Below are positions 25,282-35,823 of a stretch of 51,305 nucleotides of DNA, in pieces (positions within the stretch are counted from its first letter, which is position 1; the number at the start of each line of letters is the position of its first letter). The notes beneath the pieces were generated by a model. That model worked only from the letters and a program-made list of their open reading frames with translations. It was not told where the DNA came from and ran no database searches. The stretch spans positions 1 to 51,305 of the forward strand of contig JAUZRQ010000073.1 in NCBI GenBank assembly GCA_030950365.1, written 5' to 3'. The stretch is from Candidatus Zhuqueibacterota bacterium. GTDB taxonomy: Bacteria > Zhuqueibacterota > Zhuqueibacteria > Zhuqueibacterales > Geothermadaptataceae. Both the position numbers and the translations under genes were made by a program.

Positions 25282-25310
25282 ACGGGCGACCTAATGCCCG
25301 TTTCTTTTTA
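25282..25310 (+). terminator. Intrinsic terminator after tRNA-Leu
   Basis: ACGGGC (25282-25287), 8-nt loop, GCCCGT (25296-25301), followed by TTCTTTTT. It lies 25 bases after the tRNA and before tig, so the tRNA is likely a single-gene transcript. Confidence 0.82.
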
Positions 25311-25356
25311 TAGATAGAAAAACGGTGAAATTCATTTTTCAACAAAGGGAGTTGCG

Positions 25357-26667
25357 TTGGACGTTAAAGTAACCGAACAGGACCAATGGACCCGCACCAT
25401 TGAAGTGCATGTCCCGTATGAAGAACTGGTTCCGGAATTTGAGAAAGCCTATCGCAAGTATCAAAAAAAGGTCAAAGTGCAGGGATTTCGACCGGGCAAG
25501 GTGCCGCTGTCCATTATCAAACGCATGTACGGGCCACGCATCGAGGTTGAGGTGATTGAAGATATCTTTCCGAAGATCGTGGCTGAAGCATGGAAAAAGG
25601 AAAAATTGAAAATCGTTTCTCTGCCTAAGGTGGATATACTGGACTTTAAACCGGGCAGCGACCTAAACATCACTTTCACGGTGGATGTGGAGCCCGAGTT
25701 CGAACTGAAGAAGATCGAAGGATTCAAGTTCGGACGCCTGGTATATCAGGTCAGCGAAGAGGAAGTGGAGCGAACACTGGAACGGCTGCGTGAGCAGCAT
25801 GCCGTGTGGGAGAATGTGGATGGAGAAGTTGAGGAAGATCACTATGTCATGGTGGATTTGCAGGAGCTGGATGCATCCGGGGTGCCGGTCATCGGACGCA
25901 AGGTCGAAAATCAGTTGCTTTCGATCAAGGGTGAAAATGGTGAGGTGAATGAATTTGCCCGTCCGCTGCTGGGTGCCAAAGTCGACGAGAAAAGGATTCT
26001 CGAAGTGATGCCCGAGGCAGCCTCGGGCGATGAACCCGTGAAACCGGTGAAATACGAAACCACGATCAAAGAAATTAAACGCAGGATATTGCCGGAAGTG
26101 GATGACGAGTTTGCCAAAGATGTGGGTGAATTTGAAACGCTGGACGATTTGAAGCAAAAGATCCGCCAAGATCTTGAGATAAAGATGCAGGAGGATTTCG
26201 ATCATCAACTGGAACATCAAATTATCGATGAAATCATCAAAAGCAATCCGTTTGATATTCCCAAATCGATGGTCGATACCTATCTTGATGAATGGGTGAA
26301 ACGCTACAAAGAGAGTTACGGAACCCAGGGGCAGGATTACGATGAGGAAAGGATCCGCGAAGATTACCGGCCCATTGCTATCTGGAATATCAAGTGGCGC
26401 CTGATTCGGGATAAGCTGGCGCAAATGTTCGAATTGCAACCGAGCATGGAAGAGCTGGAAGCGGAGGTAAAGCGCCTCGCCGAGGATAAGGGGGATGATC
26501 CGCAGCGGCTCTGGAACCGGGTGAAAAACAACGAGGACGTTCTGAATCAGGTCCGCTATGATTTACTTGAGAAAAAAGTGCTGGACTTTTTGAAATCAAA
26601 GCAGAAAATTAAAGAAAAGAAAATCACTCTGAAGGATTTAGAGAAGAAACGTATCGTTACTGGATAA
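25357..26667 (+). CDS. tig: Trigger factor, ribosome-bound chaperone/prolyl isomerase
   Basis: 436 residues, the normal length. The N-terminal ribosome-binding domain has the signature GFRPGKVP (43-50). The FKBP-like PPIase domain is ~155-245 ([15 protein letters not shown] ... VMPEAASG), followed by the long helical arms ([21 protein letters not shown] ...). It meets nascent chains at the ribosome exit. The start is TTG at 25357, preceded by AAAGGGAG at 25344-25351; no ATG precedes the conserved [12 protein letters not shown]. It is followed 25 bp later by clpP, as in many bacteria (tig-clpP-clpX-lon). Confidence 0.96.
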   Translation: MDVKVTEQDQWTRTIEVHVPYEELVPEFEKAYRKYQKKVKVQGFRPGKVPLSIIKRMYGPRIEVEVIEDIFPKIVAEAWKKEKLKIVSLPKVDILDFKPGSDLNITFTVDVEPEFELKKIEGFKFGRLVYQVSEEEVERTLERLREQHAVWENVDGEVEEDHYVMVDLQELDASGVPVIGRKVENQLLSIKGENGEVNEFARPLLGAKVDEKRILEVMPEAASGDEPVKPVKYETTIKEIKRRILPEVDDEFAKDVGEFETLDDLKQKIRQDLEIKMQEDFDHQLEHQIIDEIIKSNPFDIPKSMVDTYLDEWVKRYKESYGTQGQDYDEERIREDYRPIAIWNIKWRLIRDKLAQMFELQPSMEELEAEVKRLAEDKGDDPQRLWNRVKNNEDVLNQVRYDLLEKKVLDFLKSKQKIKEKKITLKDLEKKRIVTG

Positions 26668-26692
26668 TTTGAAGGACTGGAGAGGTTTGATT

Positions 26693-27286
26693 ATGGGATT
26701 GATTCCGATGGTCGTTGAGCAAACGGGGCGAGGTGAGCGCGCGTATGACATTTTTTCCCGTTTGCTGAAGGAGCGCATCATCTTTTTGGGAACCGCCATC
26801 GATGACAATGTGGCGAGCCTGATCATCGCCCAGCTTTTGTTTCTGGAAGCGGAGGATCCGGAAAAGGACATTGCCCTGTACATCAATTCGCCGGGCGGTT
26901 ACATCACAGCCGGACTTGCAATTTATGATACCATTCAATATATTAAACCCGATGTTATCACCTATTGCATGGGGCAGGCAGCCAGCATGGGCGCAATTTT
27001 GCTCGCTGCCGGCGCCAAGGGTAAGCGCTTTGCGCTGCCACATTCGCGGATCATGATTCATCAACCATTGGGGGGAGCTCAGGGCCAGGCCAGCGATATC
27101 GAAATTCAGGCCAATGAAATTTTGACCTTGCGGGAGCAATTGAACGCCATTCTTTCCGAACACACCGGTAGGCCCGTTGAACAGATCGAAAAGGACACCG
27201 ACCGCAACTTTTTCATGTCTGCGGAAGAAGCCAAGGAATACGGCATCGTGGATGAAGTGTTAGTTCGTGTGAAACCGACCAAATAA
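26693..27286 (+). CDS. clpP: ATP-dependent Clp protease proteolytic subunit
   Basis: 197 residues, a full-length ClpP. Catalytic Ser98 (GQAASMGA) and His123 (MIHQPLGG), with the acidic partner in the DTDR motif (~168-170). The N-terminus [27 protein letters not shown] is canonical. The frame extends upstream to 26669, but GGAGAGG precedes ATG 26693 and the family start agrees. It forms a tetradecameric barrel that degrades substrates fed by ClpX, encoded next (15 bp later). Confidence 0.96.
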   Translation: MGLIPMVVEQTGRGERAYDIFSRLLKERIIFLGTAIDDNVASLIIAQLLFLEAEDPEKDIALYINSPGGYITAGLAIYDTIQYIKPDVITYCMGQAASMGAILLAAGAKGKRFALPHSRIMIHQPLGGAQGQASDIEIQANEILTLREQLNAILSEHTGRPVEQIEKDTDRNFFMSAEEAKEYGIVDEVLVRVKPTK

Positions 27287-27301
27287 TAGTTTGTGGGACC
27301 C

Positions 27302-28549
27302 ATGGCTGAAAACAACAAGCGAGAACGGTTGTTTATTTGCAGTTTTTGCGGCAAGAATTCCAACCAGGTCGATTGCATCGTTACCGGGCCGGACGTGTAC
27401 ATCTGCAATGAATGCGTGCGCAGCGCCAGCGAAATTATCCGCGAGGATATGCAGAAGAGAGCGGTGCCGTTTCATGGCCGCATTCCCACCCCCGCTGAAA
27501 TTAAACGCGAACTGGATGATTACGTAATCGGGCAGGATTACGCCAAGCGGGCGCTGGCGGTCGCGGTGTACAATCATTACAAGCGCATCGAGCACTACGA
27601 TCCGTTCGATGACGTGGTGCTGGAGAAAAGCAACATCCTGCTCATCGGGCCGACGGGCACGGGCAAGACCCTCCTGGCGCAGACTCTGGCGCGTTTCCTC
27701 CAGGTGCCGTTCACCATTGCCGATGCCACCACCCTGACCGAAGCAGGCTACGTGGGGGAAGATGTGGAAAACATTCTGGTGCGCTTGTTGCAGGCAGCGG
27801 ATTACGATCTGGAGCGCGCTGAAAAAGGCATTGTGTACATCGATGAAATCGACAAGATTTCCCGCAAGGACGGCAACCCCAGCATCACGCGGGATGTATC
27901 CGGCGAAGGGGTGCAGCAGGCGTTGCTCAAGCTGCTGGAAGGGACGGTGGCTGCCGTTCCGCCCAAGGGGGGGCGCAAGCATCCCGAGCAGAATCTGATC
28001 AACATCAACACCAAAAACATTCTGTTTATTTGCGGCGGCGCTTTTCAGGGATTGGACAAAATCATCGCGGCGCGGCTGGACCGCAAAGTGGTGGGCTTCG
28101 GCGCCGAAGTGAAGCCGAAACGGCAGCATCGCGTGGGCGATTTGCTCGCCACAGTAGAACCGGAAGACCTGATCAACTACGGGCTGATCCCCGAGTTGAT
28201 TGGCCGTTTGCCGGTGATCGCCACCCTGCATGAGCTTAGCGAAGAGGCGCTGGAAAGCATTCTGGTCAAGCCCAAAAATGCGCTGGTTAAACAGTACCAG
28301 CGGCTGCTGCAGATGGATGGCGTCAATCTGGAATTTGAACCGGGCGCCCTGAAGGCCATCGTCAAACGCGCCATGGAGCGCGGCACAGGCGCTCGAGCCC
28401 TGCGGGCGGTCATGGAAGAAATTATGCTCGATCTGATGTACAAATTGCCATCAGCGCCGGAAATCAAGGGCTGTGTGGTTACTAAAAATACGGTACTCAA
28501 AGGCGAGGATCCGGTGTTCACCTATGAGGAAGTTAAAAAACGCGCCTGA
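27302..28549 (+). CDS. clpX: Clp protease ATPase subunit ClpX
   Basis: 415 residues from ATG 27302 (an in-frame GTG at 27293 is the alternative). The N-terminal C4 zinc domain has Cys13, Cys16, Cys35 and Cys38. The AAA+ module has Walker A GPTGTGKT (116-123), pore loop GYVGED, Walker [10 protein letters not shown], and sensor/arginine-finger regions ([20 protein letters not shown]). The IGF loop that docks ClpP appears as VGFGAEV in place of the usual IGF. It unfolds tagged substrates for ClpP. Confidence 0.96.
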   Translation: MAENNKRERLFICSFCGKNSNQVDCIVTGPDVYICNECVRSASEIIREDMQKRAVPFHGRIPTPAEIKRELDDYVIGQDYAKRALAVAVYNHYKRIEHYDPFDDVVLEKSNILLIGPTGTGKTLLAQTLARFLQVPFTIADATTLTEAGYVGEDVENILVRLLQAADYDLERAEKGIVYIDEIDKISRKDGNPSITRDVSGEGVQQALLKLLEGTVAAVPPKGGRKHPEQNLININTKNILFICGGAFQGLDKIIAARLDRKVVGFGAEVKPKRQHRVGDLLATVEPEDLINYGLIPELIGRLPVIATLHELSEEALESILVKPKNALVKQYQRLLQMDGVNLEFEPGALKAIVKRAMERGTGARALRAVMEEIMLDLMYKLPSAPEIKGCVVTKNTVLKGEDPVFTYEEVKKRA

Positions 28550-28870
28550 AAATTCGATGTTTGCTTTTTTGAAAACATAAAACATTGCCCATCGAGGATG
28601 TTCACCAGCATGCTGCGCTTCAGCCTGATGTGCCAATCTTTACAGGCGTTCTGCTGCACCGATGCATTGCGTGTGACATTCTGGCCTTCCATCGTTCAAT
28701 TTCGCCCCCCTCACTGAACTCATGCACAGTCATGCATGGCAGGTGCGTCAAGGTACTCCAAACTCGCAGCAATTAGATGTCAATGAATGATCGCAACCAT
28801 CGGTGTTGGAAAAAACACGCGGGCGTCATTGATATAGATAACGAACCCGAAAACTGGATATAGCGAAACC
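28550..28870. other. Spacer between clpX and lon
   Basis: No gene supported: the 63-codon frame at 28585 has no ribosome site. I see no intrinsic terminator and no inverted repeat of the CIRCE heat-shock type. A lon promoter presumably lies here but no clear -35/-10 pair stands out. Confidence 0.5.
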
Positions 28871-31237
28871 ATGTTGAAAATTTACCGCGATCAAGAAGAA
28901 ATCGAAATCATGGATCGGTTGACGATCCTGCCCCTCAAAGAAGTGGTGCTGTTTCCGTACATGGTGTTTCCGCTGTTGGTGGGGCGGGAGCCGTCTCTGC
29001 GCGCCATCCAGGAAGCCATGATGCATAACAAGCTCATTTTTCTGGCTGCGCAGAAGGACCAGATGATCGAAGAGCCGGACAAGGACGACCTGTACCGTTA
29101 CGGCGTGGTGGCGAAAATCCTGCAGGTGCTGAAGCTGCCTAATGGGCTGATGAAGGTACTGGTGGAAGGATTGGTACGTGGCCGCATACAACGTTTTTTA
29201 CCGTACACGGACCACTTTGAAGCTCGCGTCGATCTCATCGAGGATAACGAAGAGAACAATGTGCAAATTCAGGCGCTGATGCGCAAGGCAAGCCAACTGT
29301 TCCGAGAGTATGTCAATCTGAATCCGGCCATCGCTGATGAGATTTTGCTATCGCTCGAGGGCATCCATTCGCACTACCGGCTGGTGTACTACATCGGCGC
29401 GCACCTGAAGCGCGAAGTCGCGCTGAAGCAGCAGATCCTCGAAATCGAAGACCCGGTGGAGCAGTTGATGTTCGTGATTCAGGTGCTGGAATCGGAAAAA
29501 CAGATTCTCGAAATCGAGCAACAGATTGACGAGAAGGTGCGCGATCGCATCCAGCGCTCGCAGCGCAATTTTTATTTGCAGGAACAGATGCGCGTGATCC
29601 AGGAAGAGCTGGGCGAGCAAAATCCGATGGACGGCGACCTGGGCAAACTGCGCGACAAAATCCGCAAGGCGCGCATGCCGAAAGCCGTGGAAGAAAAAGC
29701 GCTGGAAGAACTGGACAAGCTGCGCAATATGCCTCCGATCTCACCCGAGGCCACGGTAATCCGCAACTATCTCGACTGGCTGATCGCCGTGCCGTGGTAC
29801 CAGAAAACCCGCGACACGCTGGACATCCAGAAAGCCAAAAAAATCCTGGATGAAGATCATTACGGGCTGGAGAAACCCAAAGAGCGCATCCTGGAACATC
29901 TGGCCGTTTTGAAGCTGGTGAAGAAAATCAAAGGGCCGATCCTGTGCCTGGTGGGCCCGCCGGGCGTGGGCAAAACCTCGCTGGGACGCTCCATTGCACG
30001 CGCCATGGGGCGGCAGTTCGTACGTGTGTCGCTGGGAGGTGTGCGCGACGAAGCTGAGATTCGTGGTCACCGGCGTACCTACATTGGAGCCATGCCGGGC
30101 CGCATCGTGCAAAACATGAAACGCGCCAAAACCATTAATCCGGTGTTTCTGCTGGATGAAGTGGATAAAATGAGCATGGATTTTCGCGGCGACCCCGCGG
30201 CGGCGCTGCTGGAGGTACTCGATCCGGAGCAAAACAAGGCCTTCAACGATCATTATCTCGAGGTGGATTACGATCTTTCCAATGTGCTGTTCATCACCAC
30301 GGCCAACGTGCGCGCCAACATCCCCGAGCCGCTGCAGGACCGCATGGAAATCATCGAGCTGCCTGGCTACCTGGAGCACGAGAAGCTACAAATCGCACTG
30401 GGCTACCTGCTGCCCAAACTGATGAAAGAATACGGCCTCGATCCAGATGAGATCGTGTTCACGCGTCCGGCGATTTTGAAGATCATTCGTGAATACACGC
30501 GCGAGGCTGGGGTGCGCAATCTGGAGCGCGAGCTGGCATCCATCTGCCGGAAAATCGCCAAGGCGATTGCCATGAGCAACGGTCGCACCAACCGCACGTT
30601 CCGTATCGGCGTTGAACAGGTGGTGAAGTATCTGGGCGTGCCGCGGTACCAGTCGCGGCAGATCGGCACGGTCTGGGGTCCGGGCCGCGCCATTGGCCTC
30701 GCCTGGACGCAGTACGGCGGCGAATTGCTGGAAATTGAAGTCAATGTGGTGGATGGCAAGGGCAATCTGACCCTCACCGGTAAGCTGGGCGAGGTGATGC
30801 AGGAATCGGCCAAGGCCGCCCTGAGCTACATCCGCAGCAAGGCCGATGCGCTGAATATTCCGAAAAAGTATTGGGATGAAAAGGACATCCACATCCACAT
30901 TCCCGAGGGGGCCATTCCCAAGGATGGGCCGTCGGCGGGCATAACCATGGCCGTGGCCCTGATCTCTGCCATCAATCAGCAAACCGCCCGCAAGGACGTG
31001 GCCATGACCGGCGAAATCACCCTCAGCGGCAAAGTGCTACCCATCGGCGGCCTGAATGAAAAGGTGCTGGCCGCCCAGCGATTCGGCATTAAACACGTGA
31101 TCGTCCCTGCGGAAAACGGGAAGGACATCAAAGAACTGCCCGCGCCGCTGCGCAAGGGGGTGGTGCTGCACACAGTCTCGCACATGGATGAAGTGCTGGA
31201 CATAGCCTTCGCCGATGAGGTTATCGAGCCATCATGA
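28871..31237 (+). CDS. lon: ATP-dependent Lon protease
   Basis: 788 residues, LonA type. The N-terminal substrate-binding domain is ~15-210 (LTILPLKEVVLFPYMVFPL), then a coiled linker, Walker A GPPGVGKT (362-369), Walker B FLLDEVDK, and the protease domain with the Ser688-Lys731 dyad (DGPSAGIT; LNEKVLAA). The dyad spacing of 43 residues matches E. coli Lon. It removes misfolded and regulatory proteins. A second ATG at 28910 (MDRLTILPL) could also serve; the region before 28871 has no strong ribosome site. The stop overlaps the engB start by 4 bp (ATGA), so the two are translationally coupled. Confidence 0.97.
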   Translation: MLKIYRDQEEIEIMDRLTILPLKEVVLFPYMVFPLLVGREPSLRAIQEAMMHNKLIFLAAQKDQMIEEPDKDDLYRYGVVAKILQVLKLPNGLMKVLVEGLVRGRIQRFLPYTDHFEARVDLIEDNEENNVQIQALMRKASQLFREYVNLNPAIADEILLSLEGIHSHYRLVYYIGAHLKREVALKQQILEIEDPVEQLMFVIQVLESEKQILEIEQQIDEKVRDRIQRSQRNFYLQEQMRVIQEELGEQNPMDGDLGKLRDKIRKARMPKAVEEKALEELDKLRNMPPISPEATVIRNYLDWLIAVPWYQKTRDTLDIQKAKKILDEDHYGLEKPKERILEHLAVLKLVKKIKGPILCLVGPPGVGKTSLGRSIARAMGRQFVRVSLGGVRDEAEIRGHRRTYIGAMPGRIVQNMKRAKTINPVFLLDEVDKMSMDFRGDPAAALLEVLDPEQNKAFNDHYLEVDYDLSNVLFITTANVRANIPEPLQDRMEIIELPGYLEHEKLQIALGYLLPKLMKEYGLDPDEIVFTRPAILKIIREYTREAGVRNLERELASICRKIAKAIAMSNGRTNRTFRIGVEQVVKYLGVPRYQSRQIGTVWGPGRAIGLAWTQYGGELLEIEVNVVDGKGNLTLTGKLGEVMQESAKAALSYIRSKADALNIPKKYWDEKDIHIHIPEGAIPKDGPSAGITMAVALISAINQQTARKDVAMTGEITLSGKVLPIGGLNEKVLAAQRFGIKHVIVPAENGKDIKELPAPLRKGVVLHTVSHMDEVLDIAFADEVIEPS

Positions 31238-31818
31238 AACGCGTTCAGGCACAGTTTGTCGGCAGTTTCAGCAAAATTGAGCAGATCCCCAAACGGCGGT
31301 TGCCGGAAGTCGCCTTCGCCGGCCGCTCCAACGTGGGCAAATCGAGCCTGATCAATTGCCTGCTGGGGCAAAAACATCTGGCCAAAACCAGCAGCACCCC
31401 GGGCAAAACGCGACAATTGAACTACATTCTGGTCAACGATACGTTCTACTTCGTGGACCTGCCCGGCTACGGCTACGCGAAAGTGTCGCAGGCCGAGCGC
31501 GAGCGCTGGCGGCAGCTCATCGAGCGCTACATTGCCGACAATCCGTACCTGCGGCTGATCGTGAGCATCATCGATATCCGGCACGGGCCGATGGACTCCG
31601 ATCTGGAGCTGATCCGTTGGCTGGCGCATCTCGGGTTGGATACCCTGATGGTGGCCACCAAAGCCGATAAGCTGAAACGGCAGCAATTCGTGCAGGCACA
31701 GCGCAACATCACGCAAACGCTGGAGCAACTGCCGATCCACGGGCCGCTGTTTTTTTCCGCCAAAACCGGCATGGGCAAACGAGAATTGTGGCAAAACATT
31801 GAATTATTTTTGGAGTGA
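31234..31818 (+). CDS. engB: Ribosome-biogenesis GTPase EngB (YsxC/YihA)
   Basis: 194 residues. G1 AGRSNVGKSS (29-38), G2 T in SSTPGKT, G3 DLPGYGYA and G4 TKADK are the EngB/YihA set. EngB assists late 50S subunit assembly. lon-engB coupling by a 4-bp overlap is common in Proteobacteria and Firmicutes, which supports both calls. The following aminotransferase starts 6 nt after the stop. Confidence 0.96.
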   Translation: MKRVQAQFVGSFSKIEQIPKRRLPEVAFAGRSNVGKSSLINCLLGQKHLAKTSSTPGKTRQLNYILVNDTFYFVDLPGYGYAKVSQAERERWRQLIERYIADNPYLRLIVSIIDIRHGPMDSDLELIRWLAHLGLDTLMVATKADKLKRQQFVQAQRNITQTLEQLPIHGPLFFSAKTGMGKRELWQNIELFLE

Positions 31819-31824
31819 TCAACG

Positions 31825-32967
31825 ATGCGACCCAGACTGTTTACCCCCGGACCGACGCAGATTCCGGAGCAAGTCATCAATGCGATGAGCCGGCCGATGC
31901 AGCATCATCGCAGCCCGGAATTCAAAGCCCTGTTCCGCGAAGTGACCGCGCAATTGAAAGCCTTTTTTCAAACCGAGCACGATGTGCTGATTCTAACCTC
32001 TTCCGGTACCGGCGGTATGGATGCCTGCGTGGTGAATTTGCTTCGGCGGGGCGCAAAAATCCTCACCGTGGAAGGCGGAAAATTCGGCCAGCGCTGGGGT
32101 GAAATCGGCCGGGCCTACGGACTGAATGTGATTTCCCTGAAGGTGGAATGGGGCGAGGCCATCGATCCTAATGAAGTGGAAGCGGCCGTGCAGGAAAACC
32201 CGGATGTGGCCGCCGTATTCCTCACCCACAGCGAAACCTCCACAGGCGTGGCCTTCGACGTGCGCGCCATTGCTGAAAAAGTGCGCCAGCACAGCGATGC
32301 CCTGGTCGTCGTCGATGGCATCACCTCGGTGGGAGTGCTGCCGTTTTATAAAGACGAGTGGCACATCGATGTGTGCGTGTCCGGTTCGCAAAAGGGCGTG
32401 ATGATTCCGCCGGGGCTGGCCTTTGTGGCGCTAAACGACCGCGCCTGGCAGCGCGCCGAGCAAAGCGATCTGCCGCGGTACTACCTCGATTTCTTGCACG
32501 CGCGCAAGGCCCTGAAAAACGACAACACGCCTTGGACCCCGGCCATCACCCTGATGCTCGGCCTGCATGCCTCGCTGAGCATGATTCTGGACAAGGGCCT
32601 TGAATATTTCTGGGACAAATATGAGCGGCTGGCCTATGCCACCCGGGAAGGCGCCCGGGCCATCGGACTGGAGCTGTTTGCCAAACAGCCCAGCAGCGCG
32701 CTCACGGCCATCAAAGTCCCGCAGGGCATCGATGGCAAGCAGCTTGTGGAGCTGCTGCGCACGCGCTACGGCGTGACCGTGGCCGGCGGCCAGGAACATC
32801 TCAAAGGAAAAATCTTTCGCGTGGCGCACATGGGTTATTACGATCATCTCGATATGGTGGCCTTCGCTTCGGCCATGGAGATGGCGCTGCACGATCTCGG
32901 CTGGCAATTTGAGCCCGGCAGGGCCGTGGCCACGGTGCAATCGGCTTACATGAACGGAAAAATCTAA
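31825..32967 (+). CDS. Class V PLP aminotransferase (serine/alanine-glyoxylate or phosphoserine type)
   Basis: 380 residues. The N-terminus LFTPGPTQIPEQV and SSGTGGMDA are hallmarks of the SPT/AGT-like class V group. PLP contacts are VVVDGITSVG (161-170) and the Schiff-base Lys190 in SGSQKGVMIPPGL. An arginine near the C-terminus (IFRVAHMGY) fits carboxylate binding. These enzymes act on serine, alanine, glyoxylate or 3-phosphohydroxypyruvate. Because a SerA-type dehydrogenase follows 28 bp later, the likeliest job is the transamination step of serine synthesis, but serine-glyoxylate activity cannot be excluded. GGAGTGA provides the ribosome site. Confidence 0.9.
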   Translation: MRPRLFTPGPTQIPEQVINAMSRPMQHHRSPEFKALFREVTAQLKAFFQTEHDVLILTSSGTGGMDACVVNLLRRGAKILTVEGGKFGQRWGEIGRAYGLNVISLKVEWGEAIDPNEVEAAVQENPDVAAVFLTHSETSTGVAFDVRAIAEKVRQHSDALVVVDGITSVGVLPFYKDEWHIDVCVSGSQKGVMIPPGLAFVALNDRAWQRAEQSDLPRYYLDFLHARKALKNDNTPWTPAITLMLGLHASLSMILDKGLEYFWDKYERLAYATREGARAIGLELFAKQPSSALTAIKVPQGIDGKQLVELLRTRYGVTVAGGQEHLKGKIFRVAHMGYYDHLDMVAFASAMEMALHDLGWQFEPGRAVATVQSAYMNGKI

Positions 32968-32995
32968 CGCAACCCGGGATGGCGAAAGGGAAACC

Positions 32996-33946
<951 letters not shown>

Positions 33947-34300
33947 CACCGCGCTTGTTTTCGAAAGGCTGAATTTCTATTTTATTGCCGAAGCCTCGGC
34001 GATTCCGGATTGAATTTTGAGCCCGGTATTTACAAGGAAGTCGGCGCATTGAACATTCCGGGCTCGAGCATTGTCTATTCGGAAAAAATCATTTCACAAT
34101 TTCGAGTTGTTTATATCAGGATGAGGCGCAACTATTCAGGCCGGCTTGCTGAAATTGCAGCGGCTATCCGGGGGATTACCTGAATGGTTGCAATGAAGGA
34201 TGGATATTCGCGAAGGGAGTCCTCCGCGGTGTCCATGAATTGGCGATAATCGTATGATAGATTGAAACCCATTTTATGAGCATGATTTGAGGGATAACCC
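33947..34300. other. Spacer before the NtrC-type regulator
   Basis: No supported gene. A small stem GCCGA-AGCC-TCGGC lies near 33983-33996 without a T tract. The minus-strand frame 34132-34344 overlaps the regulator start and has no family resemblance. A promoter for the regulator must lie here but I cannot place it. Confidence 0.45.
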
Positions 34301-35662
34301 ATGGCCAGGGTTTTAGTGGCAGAAGATGATCGGAACACGCTCACAGGATTGGTGGAAATCCTCCGGCAGGAGGGCTATGATGTCGTGGGCGTGGAAAGCG
34401 GCAAGAAAGCGCTGCGGTACCTCGAGCGCGAGTCGTTTGATATTTTGCTCACCGATCTGCGCATGCCGGATTTGAATGGCATGCAATTGTATGAGCAATC
34501 CCTCTCCGTGGCACCGGAAATGAAAACCATTGTCATGACGGCATACAGCTCGGTGAAAGACGCCGTCGATGCCATGAAGCGTGGGGTGTACGAATACCTC
34601 ACCAAACCGCTGGATCTCGATGAGCTGTTCGTCATTCTAAAGAAAGCGATTGCTGAGCAGAGTTTACGCCGCGAGAACGAGGAACTCAAAAACAAGCTGC
34701 GCGGCACGTATCGGTTTGAAAACATCATCGGCAAAAGTGAGCCGATGCAGCGCGTGTTTCGGACCATCGTCAAGGTGGCCAAAAGCGATGCCACCATTCT
34801 CATCCGCGGAGAAAGCGGCACCGGCAAGGAGCTGGTGGCGCGAGCGATTCATTTCAACAGTCCGCGGGCCGAAAAACCGCTGATCGAAATCAGTTGCGCC
34901 AGCTTTCCCGAAACCCTGCTGGAAAGCGAGCTGTTCGGCTATGAGAAGGGCGCCTTCACCGGCGCGGTGAGCCGCAAGCTCGGCCGCATCGAGATGGCCG
35001 ATGGGGGCACCATTTTTCTGGACGAAATTGGCGAAATTTCCGGCGGGGTGCAAACCAAACTGCTGCGGGTGCTGCAGGAGCGCGAGATCAGCCGGCTGGG
35101 TGGCACCGAATCCATCAAGGTGGATGTGCGCGTGATCACCGCTACCAACCGGGATCTGGAAAAAGCCATGCAGGAGGGGCAGTTCCGCGAGGACCTGTAT
35201 TACCGGCTGAATGTGATCCCGATCTATTTACCGCCTTTGCGCGAGCGCAAGGATGATATCCCGTTGCTGATCGATCATTTCATCCGCAAATTTACCAAGC
35301 TCAACAAAAAGCCGATGATGCAAATTTCCGACGCGGCGCTGCAACTGTGCCTGGAATATGATTGGCCCGGAAATGTGCGTGAGCTGGAGAACGCCATCGA
35401 AAATGCGGTGGTGCTTGGCGAGGGCGAAGAGATAATGCCAGAGCATCTGCCCATTTTCATGAAGGTGCGGCAAACCATCGCCCCGGGCCTGGAACTGTTC
35501 GCCAGTGCCGGAGAAACCTACCGGGAAAAAATGGAATTTGCCGAGCGGTTGGTGCTGCAGGAGGCCATTCAGAAAGCCGGTGGCAACAAATCCGAGGCGG
35601 CCAAACGGCTGGGCATCAGCCTGCGGACGATGCGGTACAAGATCCGTAAGTACAAGTTGTAG
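34301..35662 (+). CDS. NtrC-family sigma-54-dependent response regulator
   Basis: 453 residues. Receiver domain 1-120 with D9/D10 (AEDD), phospho-acceptor Asp52 (LLTDLRMPD), Thr80 and Lys102. AAA+ domain with Walker A GESGTGKE (170-177), the sigma-54 contact loop GAFTGA (217-222), and Walker B IFLDEIGE (238-245). The Fis-type helix-turn-helix is at the C-terminus (GGNKSEAAKRLGISLRTMRYKI). All parts for activating sigma-54 promoters are intact. No kinase is adjacent; the kinase at 12064 is a candidate. I found no complete -24/-12 site in the window. A terminator belonging to the opposite strand follows. Confidence 0.95.
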   Translation: MARVLVAEDDRNTLTGLVEILRQEGYDVVGVESGKKALRYLERESFDILLTDLRMPDLNGMQLYEQSLSVAPEMKTIVMTAYSSVKDAVDAMKRGVYEYLTKPLDLDELFVILKKAIAEQSLRRENEELKNKLRGTYRFENIIGKSEPMQRVFRTIVKVAKSDATILIRGESGTGKELVARAIHFNSPRAEKPLIEISCASFPETLLESELFGYEKGAFTGAVSRKLGRIEMADGGTIFLDEIGEISGGVQTKLLRVLQEREISRLGGTESIKVDVRVITATNRDLEKAMQEGQFREDLYYRLNVIPIYLPPLRERKDDIPLLIDHFIRKFTKLNKKPMMQISDAALQLCLEYDWPGNVRELENAIENAVVLGEGEEIMPEHLPIFMKVRQTIAPGLELFASAGETYREKMEFAERLVLQEAIQKAGGNKSEAAKRLGISLRTMRYKIRKYKL

Positions 35663-35711
35663 GAGGAGCTGATTCTGCAAAAAAACATCTGCCTGGTGTT
35701 TTTCGGGTAGC

Positions 35712-35750
35712 CAATAAAAAAGCCACCCCGACTGAAACCGGGGTGGCTTA
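35712..35750 (-). terminator. Intrinsic terminator of the minus-strand TonB receptor gene
   Basis: On the minus strand AAGCCACCCC and GGGGTGGCTT form a 10-bp stem (plus 35720-35729 with 35740-35749), followed by TTTTTATTGG. It lies 74 bases past the receptor's stop. The plus strand has no T tract after the hairpin, so it primarily serves the receptor gene and may also limit read-through from the regulator. Confidence 0.85.
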
Positions 35751-35823
35751 GCGACCTTACGGCCGCGTTTTCCTCCCTCCGCCTTTCCCTCCGTTCGAAA
35801 GTCTCACAAAGCAGACAGAACCC

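Noticed and set aside
28556-28578. AT stem ATGTTT...AAACAT after clpX as terminator
   Set aside because: The stem is short, all-AT apart from a G, and has no T tract after it.
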